DNA of 64,000 bases. Origin: JBBQWZ01 sp038210135 (GTDB taxonomy: Bacteria > Acidobacteriota > Terriglobia > Bryobacterales > Bryobacteraceae). Positions within the stretch are counted from its first letter, which is position 1; the number at the start of each line of letters is the position of its first letter. Below are positions 34,906-43,449 of the stretch, one piece after another. The stretch covers positions 22,696 through 86,695 of the forward strand of contig JBBQWZ010000027.1 of assembly GCA_038210135.1 (NCBI GenBank), written 5' to 3'. The notes below the pieces were generated by a model. It saw nothing but the letters and a program-made list of their open reading frames with translations. It was not told where the DNA came from and did no database searches. The position numbers were made by a program, and so were the translations under genes.

Positions 34906-35898
34906 TTAAGCCTCGAATAAGGAATTCACGAAGGTTTCCGCATCGAACGGCAGCAGGTCGTCCACCTTTTCGCCGACGCCCACGAAGCGGATCGGCAGCC
35001 CGAGTTCGCGCGTGATCGCGACCACCACGCCGCCCTTCGCGGTGCCGTCCAGCTTGGTCAACACGATGCCGGTGACGCCGCTGGTCTCGGTAAATTTACG
35101 CGCCTGCTCGAGGCCATTTTGCCCGGTGGTCGCGTCGAGTACAAGGAGAACCTCATGCGGCGAACCGGGAATGACGCGCTGGGCGGTCCGCTTCATTTTC
35201 TCAAGCTCCGCCATCAGGTTGTCTTTCGTGTGGAGCCGGCCGGCGGTATCGACAATGACGTAATCCACCTTGCGCGACTTCGCCGATTGCAGGGCGTCGA
35301 ACATCACCGCGCTGGGATCGGATCCAATTTGCTGGCGAATCACGTCGGTGTTGGTACGTGTGCCCCAAACTTCCAATTGTTCAATCGCGGCCGCACGGAA
35401 GGTATCCGCGGCGCACAGCAGCACGCTGCGTTTGTTGTTCTTGAACCACTGCGCGAGCTTGCCGATGGTGGTGGTCTTCCCCGCCCCGTTCACGCCGACC
35501 ACCATCACGACAACGGGAGGGTCTTCTACTTCGACCATCGGACGATCGTTGGATTGCAGGACCTCGAGAAGATGATCACGGATCATGCCGCGCAGTTCAC
35601 TGGCGTTCCCGACCATCTTGCGGTCCACCTGCTGACGGATGCGCTCAAGGATTTCTTCGGTGGTCTTCACCCCGATGTCCGCCGTGAGCAGCGCGTATTC
35701 CAACTCGTCGAGAACATCGGCGTCGATCTCTTTTTTGCCTTGAAAAGCGTCTTCGAGTTTCTCTACCAGACCTGCGCGAGTCTTCTGAATGCCCGCCTTC
35801 AGGCGGTCGAGAAGACTTCCGCCCGCAGGCGGCGCGGCGGGTGCTGGGACTTCATTGGGAAGCGGCGGAGGCGTCGAGCCGAACAGGGATTTCAACAT
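34906..35898 (-). CDS. ftsY: Signal recognition particle receptor FtsY
   Basis: A 330-residue SRP GTPase that docks SRP-ribosome complexes at the membrane. The N-terminal A domain is very short (MLKSLFGSTPPPLP and on to about residue 30), then the NG domain: GVNGAGKTTTIGKLAQWF (P-loop, about residues 135-152), DTFRAAAIEQLEVWG, DTAGRLHTKDNLMAEL, TKLDGTAKGG and GVGEKVDDLLPFDAE. First gene of the ftsY-ribD-ribE-YbaY operon on the minus strand. The usual acidic A domain is reduced, as in several other phyla. Confidence 0.96.
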   Translation of the reverse strand: MLKSLFGSTPPPLPNEVPAPAAPPAGGSLLDRLKAGIQKTRAGLVEKLEDAFQGKKEIDADVLDELEYALLTADIGVKTTEEILERIRQQVDRKMVGNASELRGMIRDHLLEVLQSNDRPMVEVEDPPVVVMVVGVNGAGKTTTIGKLAQWFKNNKRSVLLCAADTFRAAAIEQLEVWGTRTNTDVIRQQIGSDPSAVMFDALQSAKSRKVDYVIVDTAGRLHTKDNLMAELEKMKRTAQRVIPGSPHEVLLVLDATTGQNGLEQARKFTETSGVTGIVLTKLDGTAKGGVVVAITRELGLPIRFVGVGEKVDDLLPFDAETFVNSLFEA

Positions 35899-36114
35899 GG
35901 GAAACGGTGCGATCTGCGCAAGAGGGCGGCAATTCCGCCGGTAAGAACGATTGTAGCAAGGGGTTCAAAATGGTCGATGACGGGAGGATGTGGCTAGATC
36001 GTCTCAGAAGTCCCAAACCCGAACACTCCGGAATTAGATTTCAGCGCAAAATCTTGACGATTCAGGGAAACTTTCGGCGCCGTTTCTCGTACTACTGGGG
36101 AAAGGAGAACCAGA

Positions 36115-36447
36115 ATGAAATTTGCGTTTGTGGCGCTGATGCTGACCGTGCCGATTTTTGCCGCCTGTCAGCATGACCGCACTTGGTCTCACGAGATGCG
36201 GGAGAGAATGTCGGAGGTTCACCGCGCCCGCGCCGAAGCCAGCCGCGAACTTCATCGCGCCACCATGGAAATGCGCCGCGAAAGCTACCGGGCCCACGCC
36301 GAGACACATCGCGCGTTGGCCGAAGCCACCCGCGAGATCCGCCGCGTCCAATGGAACGTCGCCAGGGAGTATCGCGAAGAAGCTCGCCGCGCCGCCCGCG
36401 ATTTCCGCGAATCCATCCGCGAATCCTACCGGAGCCTGTGGCGCTAA
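36115..36447 (+). CDS. Small Arg/Glu-rich lipoprotein
   Basis: A 110-residue protein behind a good AAAGGAGAA site. A short leader MKFAFVALMLTVPIFAAC ends in a lipobox-like FAAC, so Cys18 may be lipidated. The rest is nearly all charged helix with a repeating Arg-Glu/His-Arg spacing (REIRRVQWNVAREYREEAR), which should form a long single helix or coiled coil. No family recognised. Stable periplasmic helix lipoproteins of this size are known in envelope spacing roles, but nothing links this one to such a role. Confidence 0.65.
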   Translation: MKFAFVALMLTVPIFAACQHDRTWSHEMRERMSEVHRARAEASRELHRATMEMRRESYRAHAETHRALAEATREIRRVQWNVAREYREEARRAARDFRESIRESYRSLWR

Positions 36448-36466
36448 GACTCACGCGCCAAGCGAT

Positions 36467-36953
36467 TCAGCACGGTTCTAAAAGGCCCGAAATCCGCCAT
36501 TCTCCGGCATACAGATTAAACCGGCCGTCGCGGAGAAACCCGGCGAGCGTCGCCCCATACCGCAGGGCAAGATCCGCGAGCATCGGCACGCCTGCCATCA
36601 AGGCCTTCTGGACAAGCTCGAAACTAACCCGCCCGCTAGCCAGCATCAGCCAATCTCGTTCGAACACATCCTGCGCCGACCGCAACGCCGCAGCTCGAGG
36701 AGAGGAACGAGTGGCGCTCCAAGCGATCGAACTCGATCTCGAGGCCCGGTCCGGTTGTGATCTCCACGAGGTTGTCGGCGGCGGTCTCGACACTGGCAAT
36801 CTCATCGCGCGAATGCAGGATGCCTTCCGTGAGCAAGAAGCCCGCCGCGAGTTCGCGGTGATGGCCCGGAGTCCGCCTGGTGATCGCAACGTCCCGGCCG
36901 TTCAAACGGATCTGCAGCGGCTCCTCGACGGCGACTAGATCGTGCTCCGTCAC
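36467..36953 (-). pseudogene. fdhD: FdhD (formate dehydrogenase sulfurtransferase) remnant with internal losses
   Basis: The N-terminal frame (from GTG 36953) reads DLVAVEEPLQIRLNGRDVAI, then TRRTPGHHRELAAGFLLTEG and LERHSFLSSSCGV, all FdhD hallmarks including the SSSCGV segment. A different frame continues ALRSAQDVFERD and then WLMLASGRVSFELVQKALM to the C-terminal DGRFNLYAGEWRI. Compared with the family, the expected second Cys of CGxC, the LHAA segment and the REDVGRHNAVDK block are absent, so at least two internal stretches (about 20 and 50 residues) are missing, with a frameshift near 36690. No formate dehydrogenase genes are in the window, fitting loss of need. Confidence 0.85.
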
Positions 36954-37209
36954 CCCGCTCGGCGCCGGCCTTGCGTACGGGCACCGTGAGGATATTGCGC
37001 CGCATGAGGACTGAGTGCAGCTTGTCGGATTACGAACCCGGCGGCGAGATTTTCGCTATCCTGCAACAAAAACGGATTGCGAATAGAAACGCGACGAACT
37101 TCCCGGAGCCGGAGCATGGATCCTCTTAGTGGAGATCGCGCGGAGGCCCTCATTGAGCAATCAAGCCCTTTTGTTCGAGCCGTAGAAGTTACCATTTCCA
37201 CCCGAACCA

Positions 37210-37240
37210 TTGACAGGATGCAACAGCTTTTGGTTACAAT
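37210..37240 (+). promoter_or_regulatory. Sigma-70-type promoter for tRNA-Asn
   Basis: TTGACA (37210-37215) and TACAAT (37235-37240) with a 19-bp spacer lie 26 bp before the tRNA-Asn 5' end. The -35 box is perfect and the -10 box has one mismatch; the spacer is two bases over the optimum. Confidence 0.6.
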
Positions 37241-37265
37241 AGTGAGGTCAGTCCTACCCCACTGT

Positions 37266-37340
37266 TCCTCGGTAGCTCAATGGTAGAGCGTTCGGCTGTT
37301 AACCGAAATGTTGTAGGTTCGAGTCCTACCCGAGGAGCCA
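37266..37340 (+). tRNA. tRNA-Asn (GTT anticodon)
   Basis: A complete cloverleaf: acceptor TCCTCGG/CCGAGGA, anticodon stem TTCGG/CCGAA enclosing CTGTTAA (anticodon GTT), T arm with GGTTCGAGTCC, discriminator G and encoded CCA at 37338-37340. The recombinase-bearing element starts within about 250-500 bp of its 3' end. Confidence 0.97.
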
Positions 37341-37865
37341 AACTATTTCTCTCCGAACGCCAACGCCCTGTTGGTTAACGCCATCCGCCTTACCCTCCTC
37401 CCCAAGATATCCCCAATTACTGCATATATTTCCAGACGATCCCGTTCTCCCTTTCCTGTCGACGAGAGTCTTCGTGGATCCTCCCGTGCGCCGTCTCCGG
37501 CCCCGCTTCGGCTAAATTCTCCGTTTCTCCGGAGAGCGTCCTAACGCGGTTAACAGGTTTCGTGGCTCGGTTTACACTTTTCGAATTCGTTGCGTATGTT
37601 TACAGCGGAGGGTGATTCGCACTCTCCAGCAAGCAATCGACAGCGGAACGACCGCCAAGCGGACTTTCGTTGTGGTGCCAATCCACAGCGAGGTGAACCG
37701 TCTTGGGCATTCCAACAGAAGATCTGCAATCTATCGCCAGCCTACTTGCCACTGGCTATCTCCGGCATCGCGAACAACTTCGGCGCGCGGTTCCCCGACT
37801 TGACTGTTCCGAAACTTCGAGCCGTCATGGACACGAGGTTAACGGCTATGAGAACGGAGAACGGA
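37341..37865. other. Element left boundary region without a supported gene
   Basis: About 520 bp between tRNA-Asn and the DUF2924 gene. Frames are open here (a frame from 37590 runs into the DUF2924 gene), but their codon use changes and no family is recognised before 37866. The sequence is less GC-rich than the flanks (TCCCCAATTACTGCATATAT at 37407-37426), which fits incoming DNA. The attachment site probably lies in it. Confidence 0.5.
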
Positions 37866-38384
37866 ATGGAGACCGCGATGCGGAAAGAGATTGACGAGTT
37901 GAGCCGGATGACGGTCGGCCAGCTCAGACAGAAGTACATCGAGGCATTCGGCGAGGAGTCCCGATCAAATCACAAGCAGTTCCTGTTTCGGAGAATCGCC
38001 TGGCGTATTCAGGCCCTGGCCGAGGGTGGCCTCTCCGAGCGGGCACGACGGCGCGCGCTGGAAATCGCCAACGACGCGGACCTGCGCATCCGGGCACCCC
38101 AGGCCAAGTTCGGGACCGACGTCACTCTTAACCCCAGGCTCAGCGTCAGCCGCAAGGTGGCCAGCGCTCTCGATCCGCGGCTGCCGCCGCCGGGAACCTA
38201 CCTGGAACGCGAGTACAAGGGCCGACGAGTCATCGTGAAGGTTCTCATGAATGGGTTCGAGTTCGATGGCGAGATCTACCGGTCCCTGAGTGCGATTGCC
38301 AGCGAAGTGGCTGGAACGAAGTGGAACGGCTTCCTCTTCTTCAACTTGACGTCCACGGAGGAAAAGCCCAATGGCAAGGAATAG
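37866..38384 (+). CDS. DUF2924 family protein of recombinase module
   Basis: A 172-residue protein. The ATG at 37866, behind GGAG at 7 bp spacing, is preferred; 37848 and 37878 are alternatives. The DUF2924 pattern is clear: MTVGQLRQKYIEAFGEE, NHKQFLFRRIAWRIQALAEG, GTYLEREYKGRRVIVKVL, FEFDGEIYRSLSAIASEVAG and TKWNGFLFF. The C-terminal part resembles a small DNA-binding fold. The family almost always sits directly upstream of a large serine recombinase in mobile elements and is probably an accessory factor for it. It overlaps the recombinase start by 14 bp. Confidence 0.85.
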   Translation: METAMRKEIDELSRMTVGQLRQKYIEAFGEESRSNHKQFLFRRIAWRIQALAEGGLSERARRRALEIANDADLRIRAPQAKFGTDVTLNPRLSVSRKVASALDPRLPPPGTYLEREYKGRRVIVKVLMNGFEFDGEIYRSLSAIASEVAGTKWNGFLFFNLTSTEEKPNGKE

Positions 38385-39942
38385 CGCCGCACCTGCGTCG
38401 GCGAGAGTGTCAAACGGATCGTCCGATGCGAAGACCGTCCGGTGCGCGATCTACACCCGCAAATCCACTGAAGAGGGCCTGCAGCAGGAGTTCAACTCCC
38501 TCGATGCACAGCGGGAAGCATCTGAGGCTTTCGTAGCCAGCCAGAAGCACGAGGGCTGGCAGGTGATCACCGAGCACTTTGACGATGGCGGCTTCACGGG
38601 CGGCAATATGGATCGCCCAGCCTTGAAGCGGCTGCTGGCGGCTGTGGAGTCTCGATCAATCGACTGCATCGTTGTCTATAAAGTGGACCGGCTCAGTCGG
38701 TCGCTGCTCGACTTCTCTCGAATCATTGAGGTCTTCGACCGGCATGGCGTCAGCTTCGTTGCGGTGACACAGCAATTCAACACGACGAGTTCCCTCGGCC
38801 GACTCACGCTGAATATCCTCTTGTCGTTCGCGCAGTTCGAGCGCGAGATTATTTCAGAGCGCACGCGCGACAAGATGTCAGCCGCGCGACGAAAAGGCAA
38901 ATGGATCGGTGGCCACCCGGTGCTTGGGTACGACATCGACTCCAAGGGTGGCCGGATCATCGTCAATCCCGCCGAGGCGGAACAGGTCCGAACGCTCTTC
39001 GGTCTGTACATGGCCAAAGGATCAACGCTGCCGGTTCTTCAGGAAACCCAGCGGATCGGTCTGATGAGCAAGCGGTGGACCACCGAAGATGGCAAGGTCC
39101 GGGGTGGAAAACCATTCACCAGAGGCTCGCTGCACGCGACCCTGACCAACGTTCTGTACACGGGAATGGTTGACCACAAGGGCGTGCTGTATACCGGCGA
39201 GCACGATCGGATCGTAGATCAGGAGACGTGGGATCGTGTCCACGAAACGCTCCGGCGCAATGGCAGCGACAAGGGCGCGACTGTCAGGAACAAGCTTGGT
39301 GCACTATTGCGCGGGCTCCTCTTCTGCGTTCCATGCGGCACCCCGATGATGCACACTTACACGATGCGGAAGTCGAAGCGTTACCGCTACTACGTCTGCT
39401 ACAACGCCCAACAACGGGGATGGCAGAATTGCGAGACGAAGTCGGTTTCCGCCCAGTCCATAGAGACGGCGGTCCTAGACAGCATCCGCCGTATCGGCAC
39501 CGACCCGAAGCTGGCGGAGGCGGTTGCGGCCGCAGCGCTTGATCACGTGGCGAGCCAGCGCGTGGCCCTCGACCTGGAGTTGGACGCCCAGCGCAGAAAC
39601 CTTCGGGGGCTCAATCAGAGCCTTGCCCGCGAAGCCGCTGACACCAGCGTGGACTCCGGCGCACGGTTCGAACGGATCGTCGCCCTTCAGCGGGATATCG
39701 AAACAGCCGAACGTCGGCTGGCAGAACTGGCTGAGGAGCGGAAGTCCTGTGACCAGGACCGCATCAACGCAAACGATCTCCGCACCACGCTTGCTGAGTT
39801 TGACTCGATCTGGTCGTCCCTGGTCGCCAGGGAGCAGGAGCACCTGATTCAATTGCTGGTCGCCAAAGTGGGCTATCACGGACAAACCGGCAAGGTGACC
39901 GTCAATTTCCGCAGTGCAGGAGCGAAGGAACTATGCCAGTAA
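38371..39942 (+). CDS. Large serine recombinase
   Basis: A 523-residue site-specific recombinase. The resolvase domain has AIYTRKSTEEG with the catalytic Ser at residue 32, VYKVDRLSRSLLDF, and FEREIISERTRDKM. The recombinase domain GGHPVLGYDID follows, and a zinc ribbon FCVPCGTPMM ... YYVCY ... QNCETKS near residue 320-350, then a coiled-coil tail (QRDIETAERRLAELAEERK). This is the integrase/excisionase type that joins attP and attB through a covalent serine link. It most likely moved this element into the locus. Overlaps with both neighbours make one transcript. Confidence 0.95.
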   Translation: MARNSAAPASARVSNGSSDAKTVRCAIYTRKSTEEGLQQEFNSLDAQREASEAFVASQKHEGWQVITEHFDDGGFTGGNMDRPALKRLLAAVESRSIDCIVVYKVDRLSRSLLDFSRIIEVFDRHGVSFVAVTQQFNTTSSLGRLTLNILLSFAQFEREIISERTRDKMSAARRKGKWIGGHPVLGYDIDSKGGRIIVNPAEAEQVRTLFGLYMAKGSTLPVLQETQRIGLMSKRWTTEDGKVRGGKPFTRGSLHATLTNVLYTGMVDHKGVLYTGEHDRIVDQETWDRVHETLRRNGSDKGATVRNKLGALLRGLLFCVPCGTPMMHTYTMRKSKRYRYYVCYNAQQRGWQNCETKSVSAQSIETAVLDSIRRIGTDPKLAEAVAAAALDHVASQRVALDLELDAQRRNLRGLNQSLAREAADTSVDSGARFERIVALQRDIETAERRLAELAEERKSCDQDRINANDLRTTLAEFDSIWSSLVAREQEHLIQLLVAKVGYHGQTGKVTVNFRSAGAKELCQ

Positions 39943-40388
39943 AAGAGCTAACGACAGCCGCCCCGGAGCCGAGGGAGCATCACCATGCCATCCAGGTCGT
40001 GATAACGCTGCCAGTGCGCCCGCGTCGCCGAGAAAGCCGCAAAGGCGAGCAGGCCGACGCGGTTTCTGATGCCGGAAGCCGGTCGCGAATTCCTCGAACA
40101 CCCCGACTCATGGCGCTCGCCATCAAGTTCCAAGAGATGATCGAGCGTGGCGAAGTCGTTGACTACGCAGACCTCGCCCGTTTAGGCTACGTAACGCGTG
40201 CTCGGATCACCCAGATCATGAACATGCTCAACCTCGCCCCAGATATTCAGGAGGAGATTTTGTTCGCGGATTTCCTGGCGATCGGTAACGTTCCAGAGAG
40301 GCGCATTCGGTCAATCTCGCAACTCGTTTGTTGGACCTATCAGAGGCGGGCATGGACCCAACTACAGAGAGGCATCAGTGTGACTTAA
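39933..40388 (+). CDS. Small HTH protein downstream of recombinase
   Basis: A 151-residue protein overlapping the recombinase by 10 bp. The first 50 residues are basic and disordered. From residue 53 it reads RIPRTPRLMALAIKFQEMIE, then GEVVDYADLARLGYVTRARI and TQIMNMLNLAPDIQEEILF, a ParB/KorB-type helix-turn-helix pattern that commonly follows DUF2924-associated recombinases. It may be a directionality factor or repressor; this is inference from the conserved neighbourhood. Confidence 0.75.
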   Translation: MPVKELTTAAPEPREHHHAIQVVITLPVRPRRRESRKGEQADAVSDAGSRSRIPRTPRLMALAIKFQEMIERGEVVDYADLARLGYVTRARITQIMNMLNLAPDIQEEILFADFLAIGNVPERRIRSISQLVCWTYQRRAWTQLQRGISVT

Positions 40389-40771
40389 AAGCGACGGGAC
40401 CTTGCCAGTCCGTCGTCCGGTGCCAGATCGTTGCCGACATATAATAAGCGAATTCGCCATCTATGCGGACCTTTTCCGCGTTGCCAGGGCAACCGAGACG
40501 AACTGCACCTTCGAGCTGTAATTAAATGCCACAAAACATTCACGAACTGTGCGTCCAGTGGCCGTTCGGCATTCTGAGAATACTCGTTCGCTCCGTCCAC
40601 CTCGGGGATTTTTCGGCGCTCGAGCGGGTGAATCTCAGTAAAATATTATTTCTACTTTGTTTTGCCGCCTGATAAGATGGGGCGAAATATTGGCTTTGTA
40701 TTCGAGGACGCCCGCCGAGTGCTGGGCCGTTTCCTCCTGGCACAAGCCTGTACCACTTGGAGTATCCGAAA
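40389..40771. other. Intergenic region before the two-gene unknown module
   Basis: 383 bp without a supported gene. It contains an AT-rich stretch (GTAAAATATTATTTCTAC near 40636), unusual for this GC-rich DNA, that could hold the promoter for the following pair. A minus-strand 71-codon frame at 40385-40600 has no recognisable product and is not called. Confidence 0.5.
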
Positions 40772-41953
40772 ATGTCGCTCAAACTCAAGAGCTTTGCTCA
40801 GCCAGATCTGCTGAAGAGAATCCAGCCCGAAAATCTGATTCGGCTGCTTGATCCTCACCGACTCTTTTTCGATATGAAGGGGTTTTCCCTTCCCGGCGGA
40901 GATGACGGCGAGATCGAGTATCTTGCATTGGCCGGAATCCTCGCTCAACCGGATGAAGACATGCCTTCCGATCTGGTCGAGGCTCTTCATGTCATCGGGA
41001 ATTTCAGTGGCGATGAATATTTCGAAGATCTTCTCGAAATGGCCAGTAGGGCGAATCTGCGGGTCGGTAGCGACGCCACAACCCCTGACGTCGCCACACG
41101 ACTTTACCTGCACGATTCCCAGATTCTCGAACGAAAGGAACGGGAGGTGCTCTTCGTAAAACGGAAGATTTTCGAGAGCTATCGTGCGGCAAATCCCGAG
41201 GAATTGATTGTGGTCGGCCACCTTCCGGAAGACCTGACGCCACTTGAGGCGGATCTCGATAAATACTTCCAATCGAAGAAGCAAGGCGTGGGCAGTCGAG
41301 TTCTTCGAAAGGACTCGGCCGGCGAAGTACGATTCCTGGTTCAGCACGGGCAGCCATGTCGGCGCGAGCCGAGCCGTAAAGGCATGGAATCGACGTGCAC
41401 ATTCTTTCGCCCGGAGAAGACAGACATTGTGATCCTCGATATTTCGCATAACGAGATGCGCATCAACGCGTCGAATCTTTCCGCATTGCGCCAGTACCGG
41501 GTTCTCTTCGGCAGGCATCTATTCCGCGATGAAAACCGGTTCGTATTTGCAGAGAAATACACCCTGGAACCTCTCAAGAAGGACGGACAATCGGCGTTGA
41601 AGTGCGCGGACGTCGAAGGGATGGAGTCGGTTCGTCTTCGTGAAATTGAATACGGTTGGGGTGGCGCGTTCGACCATGTCGAAACACACCGGGCGGAGGA
41701 TCTATTCAAAGCCCTGGTACTCCTAAACCGGGTCGTCGAGCAGACCGTGCAAATCCGAAAAGCAGTATTCAAGATCAAGCTCAAAGGCGAAAAGAAACCG
41801 CGAACTATCACGATCAAAGCAGGCAACAAGTCCGGATATAACCGCGGCGAAGAGGCAACGATGATTGAGGATTGGTTACGCCTGCGAAAGTTCGTCCTTA
41901 CTCAGGAGAGGGCCCCGGATGCACAAACTGACTCGGCTGTGGCAAGCGCTTGA
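40772..41953 (+). CDS. Unknown protein, first gene of a two-gene module
   Basis: A 393-residue cytoplasmic protein with no signal or membrane helix. It starts MSLKLKSFAQPDLLKRIQPE; a five-residue longer start at 40757 is less likely. Notable pieces are DLVEALHVIGNFSGDEYFED (about 65-84), SRVLRKDSAGEVRFLVQHGQ, the EKTDIVILDISHNEMRINAS segment near residue 215, FGRHLFRD, and ADVEGMESVRLREIEYGWGG near residue 275. The piece after residue 165 alternates beta strands and charged helices like an adaptor or WYL-like regulatory fold, but I do not recognise a named domain. It overlaps the next gene by 35 bp. Function unknown. Confidence 0.75.
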   Translation: MSLKLKSFAQPDLLKRIQPENLIRLLDPHRLFFDMKGFSLPGGDDGEIEYLALAGILAQPDEDMPSDLVEALHVIGNFSGDEYFEDLLEMASRANLRVGSDATTPDVATRLYLHDSQILERKEREVLFVKRKIFESYRAANPEELIVVGHLPEDLTPLEADLDKYFQSKKQGVGSRVLRKDSAGEVRFLVQHGQPCRREPSRKGMESTCTFFRPEKTDIVILDISHNEMRINASNLSALRQYRVLFGRHLFRDENRFVFAEKYTLEPLKKDGQSALKCADVEGMESVRLREIEYGWGGAFDHVETHRAEDLFKALVLLNRVVEQTVQIRKAVFKIKLKGEKKPRTITIKAGNKSGYNRGEEATMIEDWLRLRKFVLTQERAPDAQTDSAVASA

Positions 41954-42779
41954 ACGGATTCCAGGGCTCTGCGATATTCCGGCGTATTGGGAGTATCACT
42001 GCGGCTTAGACTACCCGCTCGTCCAGGCACACCTTCAACTGACGGACGACTTCGGGGCTCGCTATCCCTGTCCGAATCCAAGGGACGCACACTGCCCTCG
42101 TCACATCGCCGACTACGGCGACGGGTCGGTTGCGGCCGTGTGCCGGCATCCTCATAAGCTCTGTGCGGACGTGCCCCTCTCATCCAAGGATGCTCTCGTG
42201 TATCGCCTGGACATAGAGGGGATTCTGCGCCCGATGACGACCGCTCTTTGCATTCGCAGCCAGACGCTGAGAGTCAGAACGCACGGCGTTTGGGAGTTCG
42301 GACTTTCCACGAGTCGGGCGACGCGGAATCGCCCGGTGTTTCTCCTGATCTTCGCGGGTAGTGACGACTTCCGGTCGGCAATTCGCGATCTGGCGCTCTC
42401 TTGCCCTGCACCTTTCGTAGCTATCGCGCCGACAGGAAACCATCTGACGGTCGAGCTTCGCGAAGATCTGGCGAGGCGCCAAAGCGACTTCATCTCGATG
42501 GAGGACCGGGTGGGGCTATTGGATGACGGCCGTTTTGTTGCGTTGGAGCCCACCGACACTGACGGGATCGCACCGACTCCAGTCGGGCACCGGCCTACGG
42601 CGGTTGATCAGTACAAGCGAGATTTCAGCTACACCGTCGATAACATCTCGACAGACGCTGGCGTCGATCGGTCAGATTTCTACAAGTGGAGGAAGGGCAC
42701 GCTAGACGATAAGTCGGTGAAGGCCATTCGAATCGAAGAAGTCCTCCGAACGAACCCTAGACTCAGTCGTCGGCATTAG
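41919..42779 (+). CDS. Unknown Cys-cluster protein with C-terminal HTH, second gene of a two-gene module
   Basis: A 286-residue protein; the ATG at 41919 (MHKLTRLWQALERIPGLCD) lies in the 3' end of the previous gene, so translation is coupled. Four cysteines (C51, C59, C75, C82; pattern C-x7-C-x15-C-x6-C) could bind zinc; between them lies a GDGSVAAVCRHPHKLC segment. Residues about 125-190 look like a nuclease- or sensor-like alpha/beta region (FLLIFAGSDDFRSAIRDLAL). The end, STDAGVDRSDFYKWRKGTLD, reads as a helix-turn-helix. No named family is recognised. A DNA-binding partner of the preceding protein is the likeliest reading. Confidence 0.7.
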   Translation: MHKLTRLWQALERIPGLCDIPAYWEYHCGLDYPLVQAHLQLTDDFGARYPCPNPRDAHCPRHIADYGDGSVAAVCRHPHKLCADVPLSSKDALVYRLDIEGILRPMTTALCIRSQTLRVRTHGVWEFGLSTSRATRNRPVFLLIFAGSDDFRSAIRDLALSCPAPFVAIAPTGNHLTVELREDLARRQSDFISMEDRVGLLDDGRFVALEPTDTDGIAPTPVGHRPTAVDQYKRDFSYTVDNISTDAGVDRSDFYKWRKGTLDDKSVKAIRIEEVLRTNPRLSRRH

Positions 42780-42883
42780 GGCACCGACACTTTCGCCTAC
42801 ATCGCCTACATTGCATCGCCCACGGTGTCTCGTCGGATCATCGCCTTGTACCAAGTACGCAGAAAGCGTAAGGAACAAGGAAA

Positions 42884-43093
42884 ATGAGCGACAAACCCCT
42901 AGAAGTACTACTCGAAGAAAAGGAACTGGCGCAAACACTCCAGGTCTCCATTGGCACGCTACGAGCCTGGCGGACTGACGGCAAAGGTCCACGTTTCCAC
43001 CGAATCGGCCAGATGATCCGCTACGCCCCTTCGGATGTGAAGAAGTGGCTCCTGAGCCGCCAGGGCGGCGGCATGTCGGGGGTGGCGCGATGA
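42884..43093 (+). CDS. AlpA/excisionase-like helix-turn-helix protein
   Basis: A 69-residue protein behind AAGGAACAAGG. EEKELAQTLQVSIGTLRAWR and KGPRFHRIGQMIRYAPSDVK form a MerR/AlpA-type winged helix, as used by phage and island excisionases and satellite activators. It opens the replication operon and its stop overlaps the next ATG (ATGA). In P4-like elements AlpA-type proteins control excision, so a role as excisionase or regulator is likely. Confidence 0.85.
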   Translation: MSDKPLEVLLEEKELAQTLQVSIGTLRAWRTDGKGPRFHRIGQMIRYAPSDVKKWLLSRQGGGMSGVAR

Positions 43094-43449
43094 CCCCGCC
43101 CGTCACGACCCGTGACTTGCTGCTGTCTGAGGTAGCCTTCGTCACGGCGATGCAGCAGCTTGGCTTCGGCCGCTTTGAGTTTCTCCGAATTTACAAAGGA
43201 GAATTGGTGCTCGATCCCTGGCCCACGACCGTGCGGGCCGTGAAGTTCGCCACCGAAGATCCGATAAAGACCCGGAAGTCAATGGATGAATTTGCCCTCA
43301 AGCGTCAGGTAATCGAACTTCTTGATTACGTCCGCGCCTTCGACACAGGCGGGATTCGGTGCCTGGAAGTGCGGCACGGTCTTCCATTTTCGATGGAGGT
43401 CGCACTTGCCGGAGCGCATGAAGCGGCAGGGGTGGTCCCCCGTGGCTGA
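43090..43449 (+). CDS. Unknown small protein of the replication operon
   Basis: A 119-residue protein starting at the ATG inside the ATGA overlap with the HTH gene. It is rich in alternating hydrophobic and charged residues (LLLSEVAFVTAMQQLGFGRF; MDEFALKRQVIELLDYVRAF) without a known motif. Position between an excisionase-like gene and a sigma-like gene, with overlaps on both sides, shows it belongs to the operon. No function is proposed. Confidence 0.7.
   Translation: MTPPVTTRDLLLSEVAFVTAMQQLGFGRFEFLRIYKGELVLDPWPTTVRAVKFATEDPIKTRKSMDEFALKRQVIELLDYVRAFDTGGIRCLEVRHGLPFSMEVALAGAHEAAGVVPRG

Noticed and set aside
34899..35900. FMN riboswitch for the riboflavin genes
   Set aside because: No conserved RFN boxes were seen; ribD is directly behind ftsY with only 7 bp, leaving no room for a leader.
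40385..40600. 71-codon minus-strand ORF
   Set aside because: No family, weak codon signal and no ribosome site; treated as intergenic.
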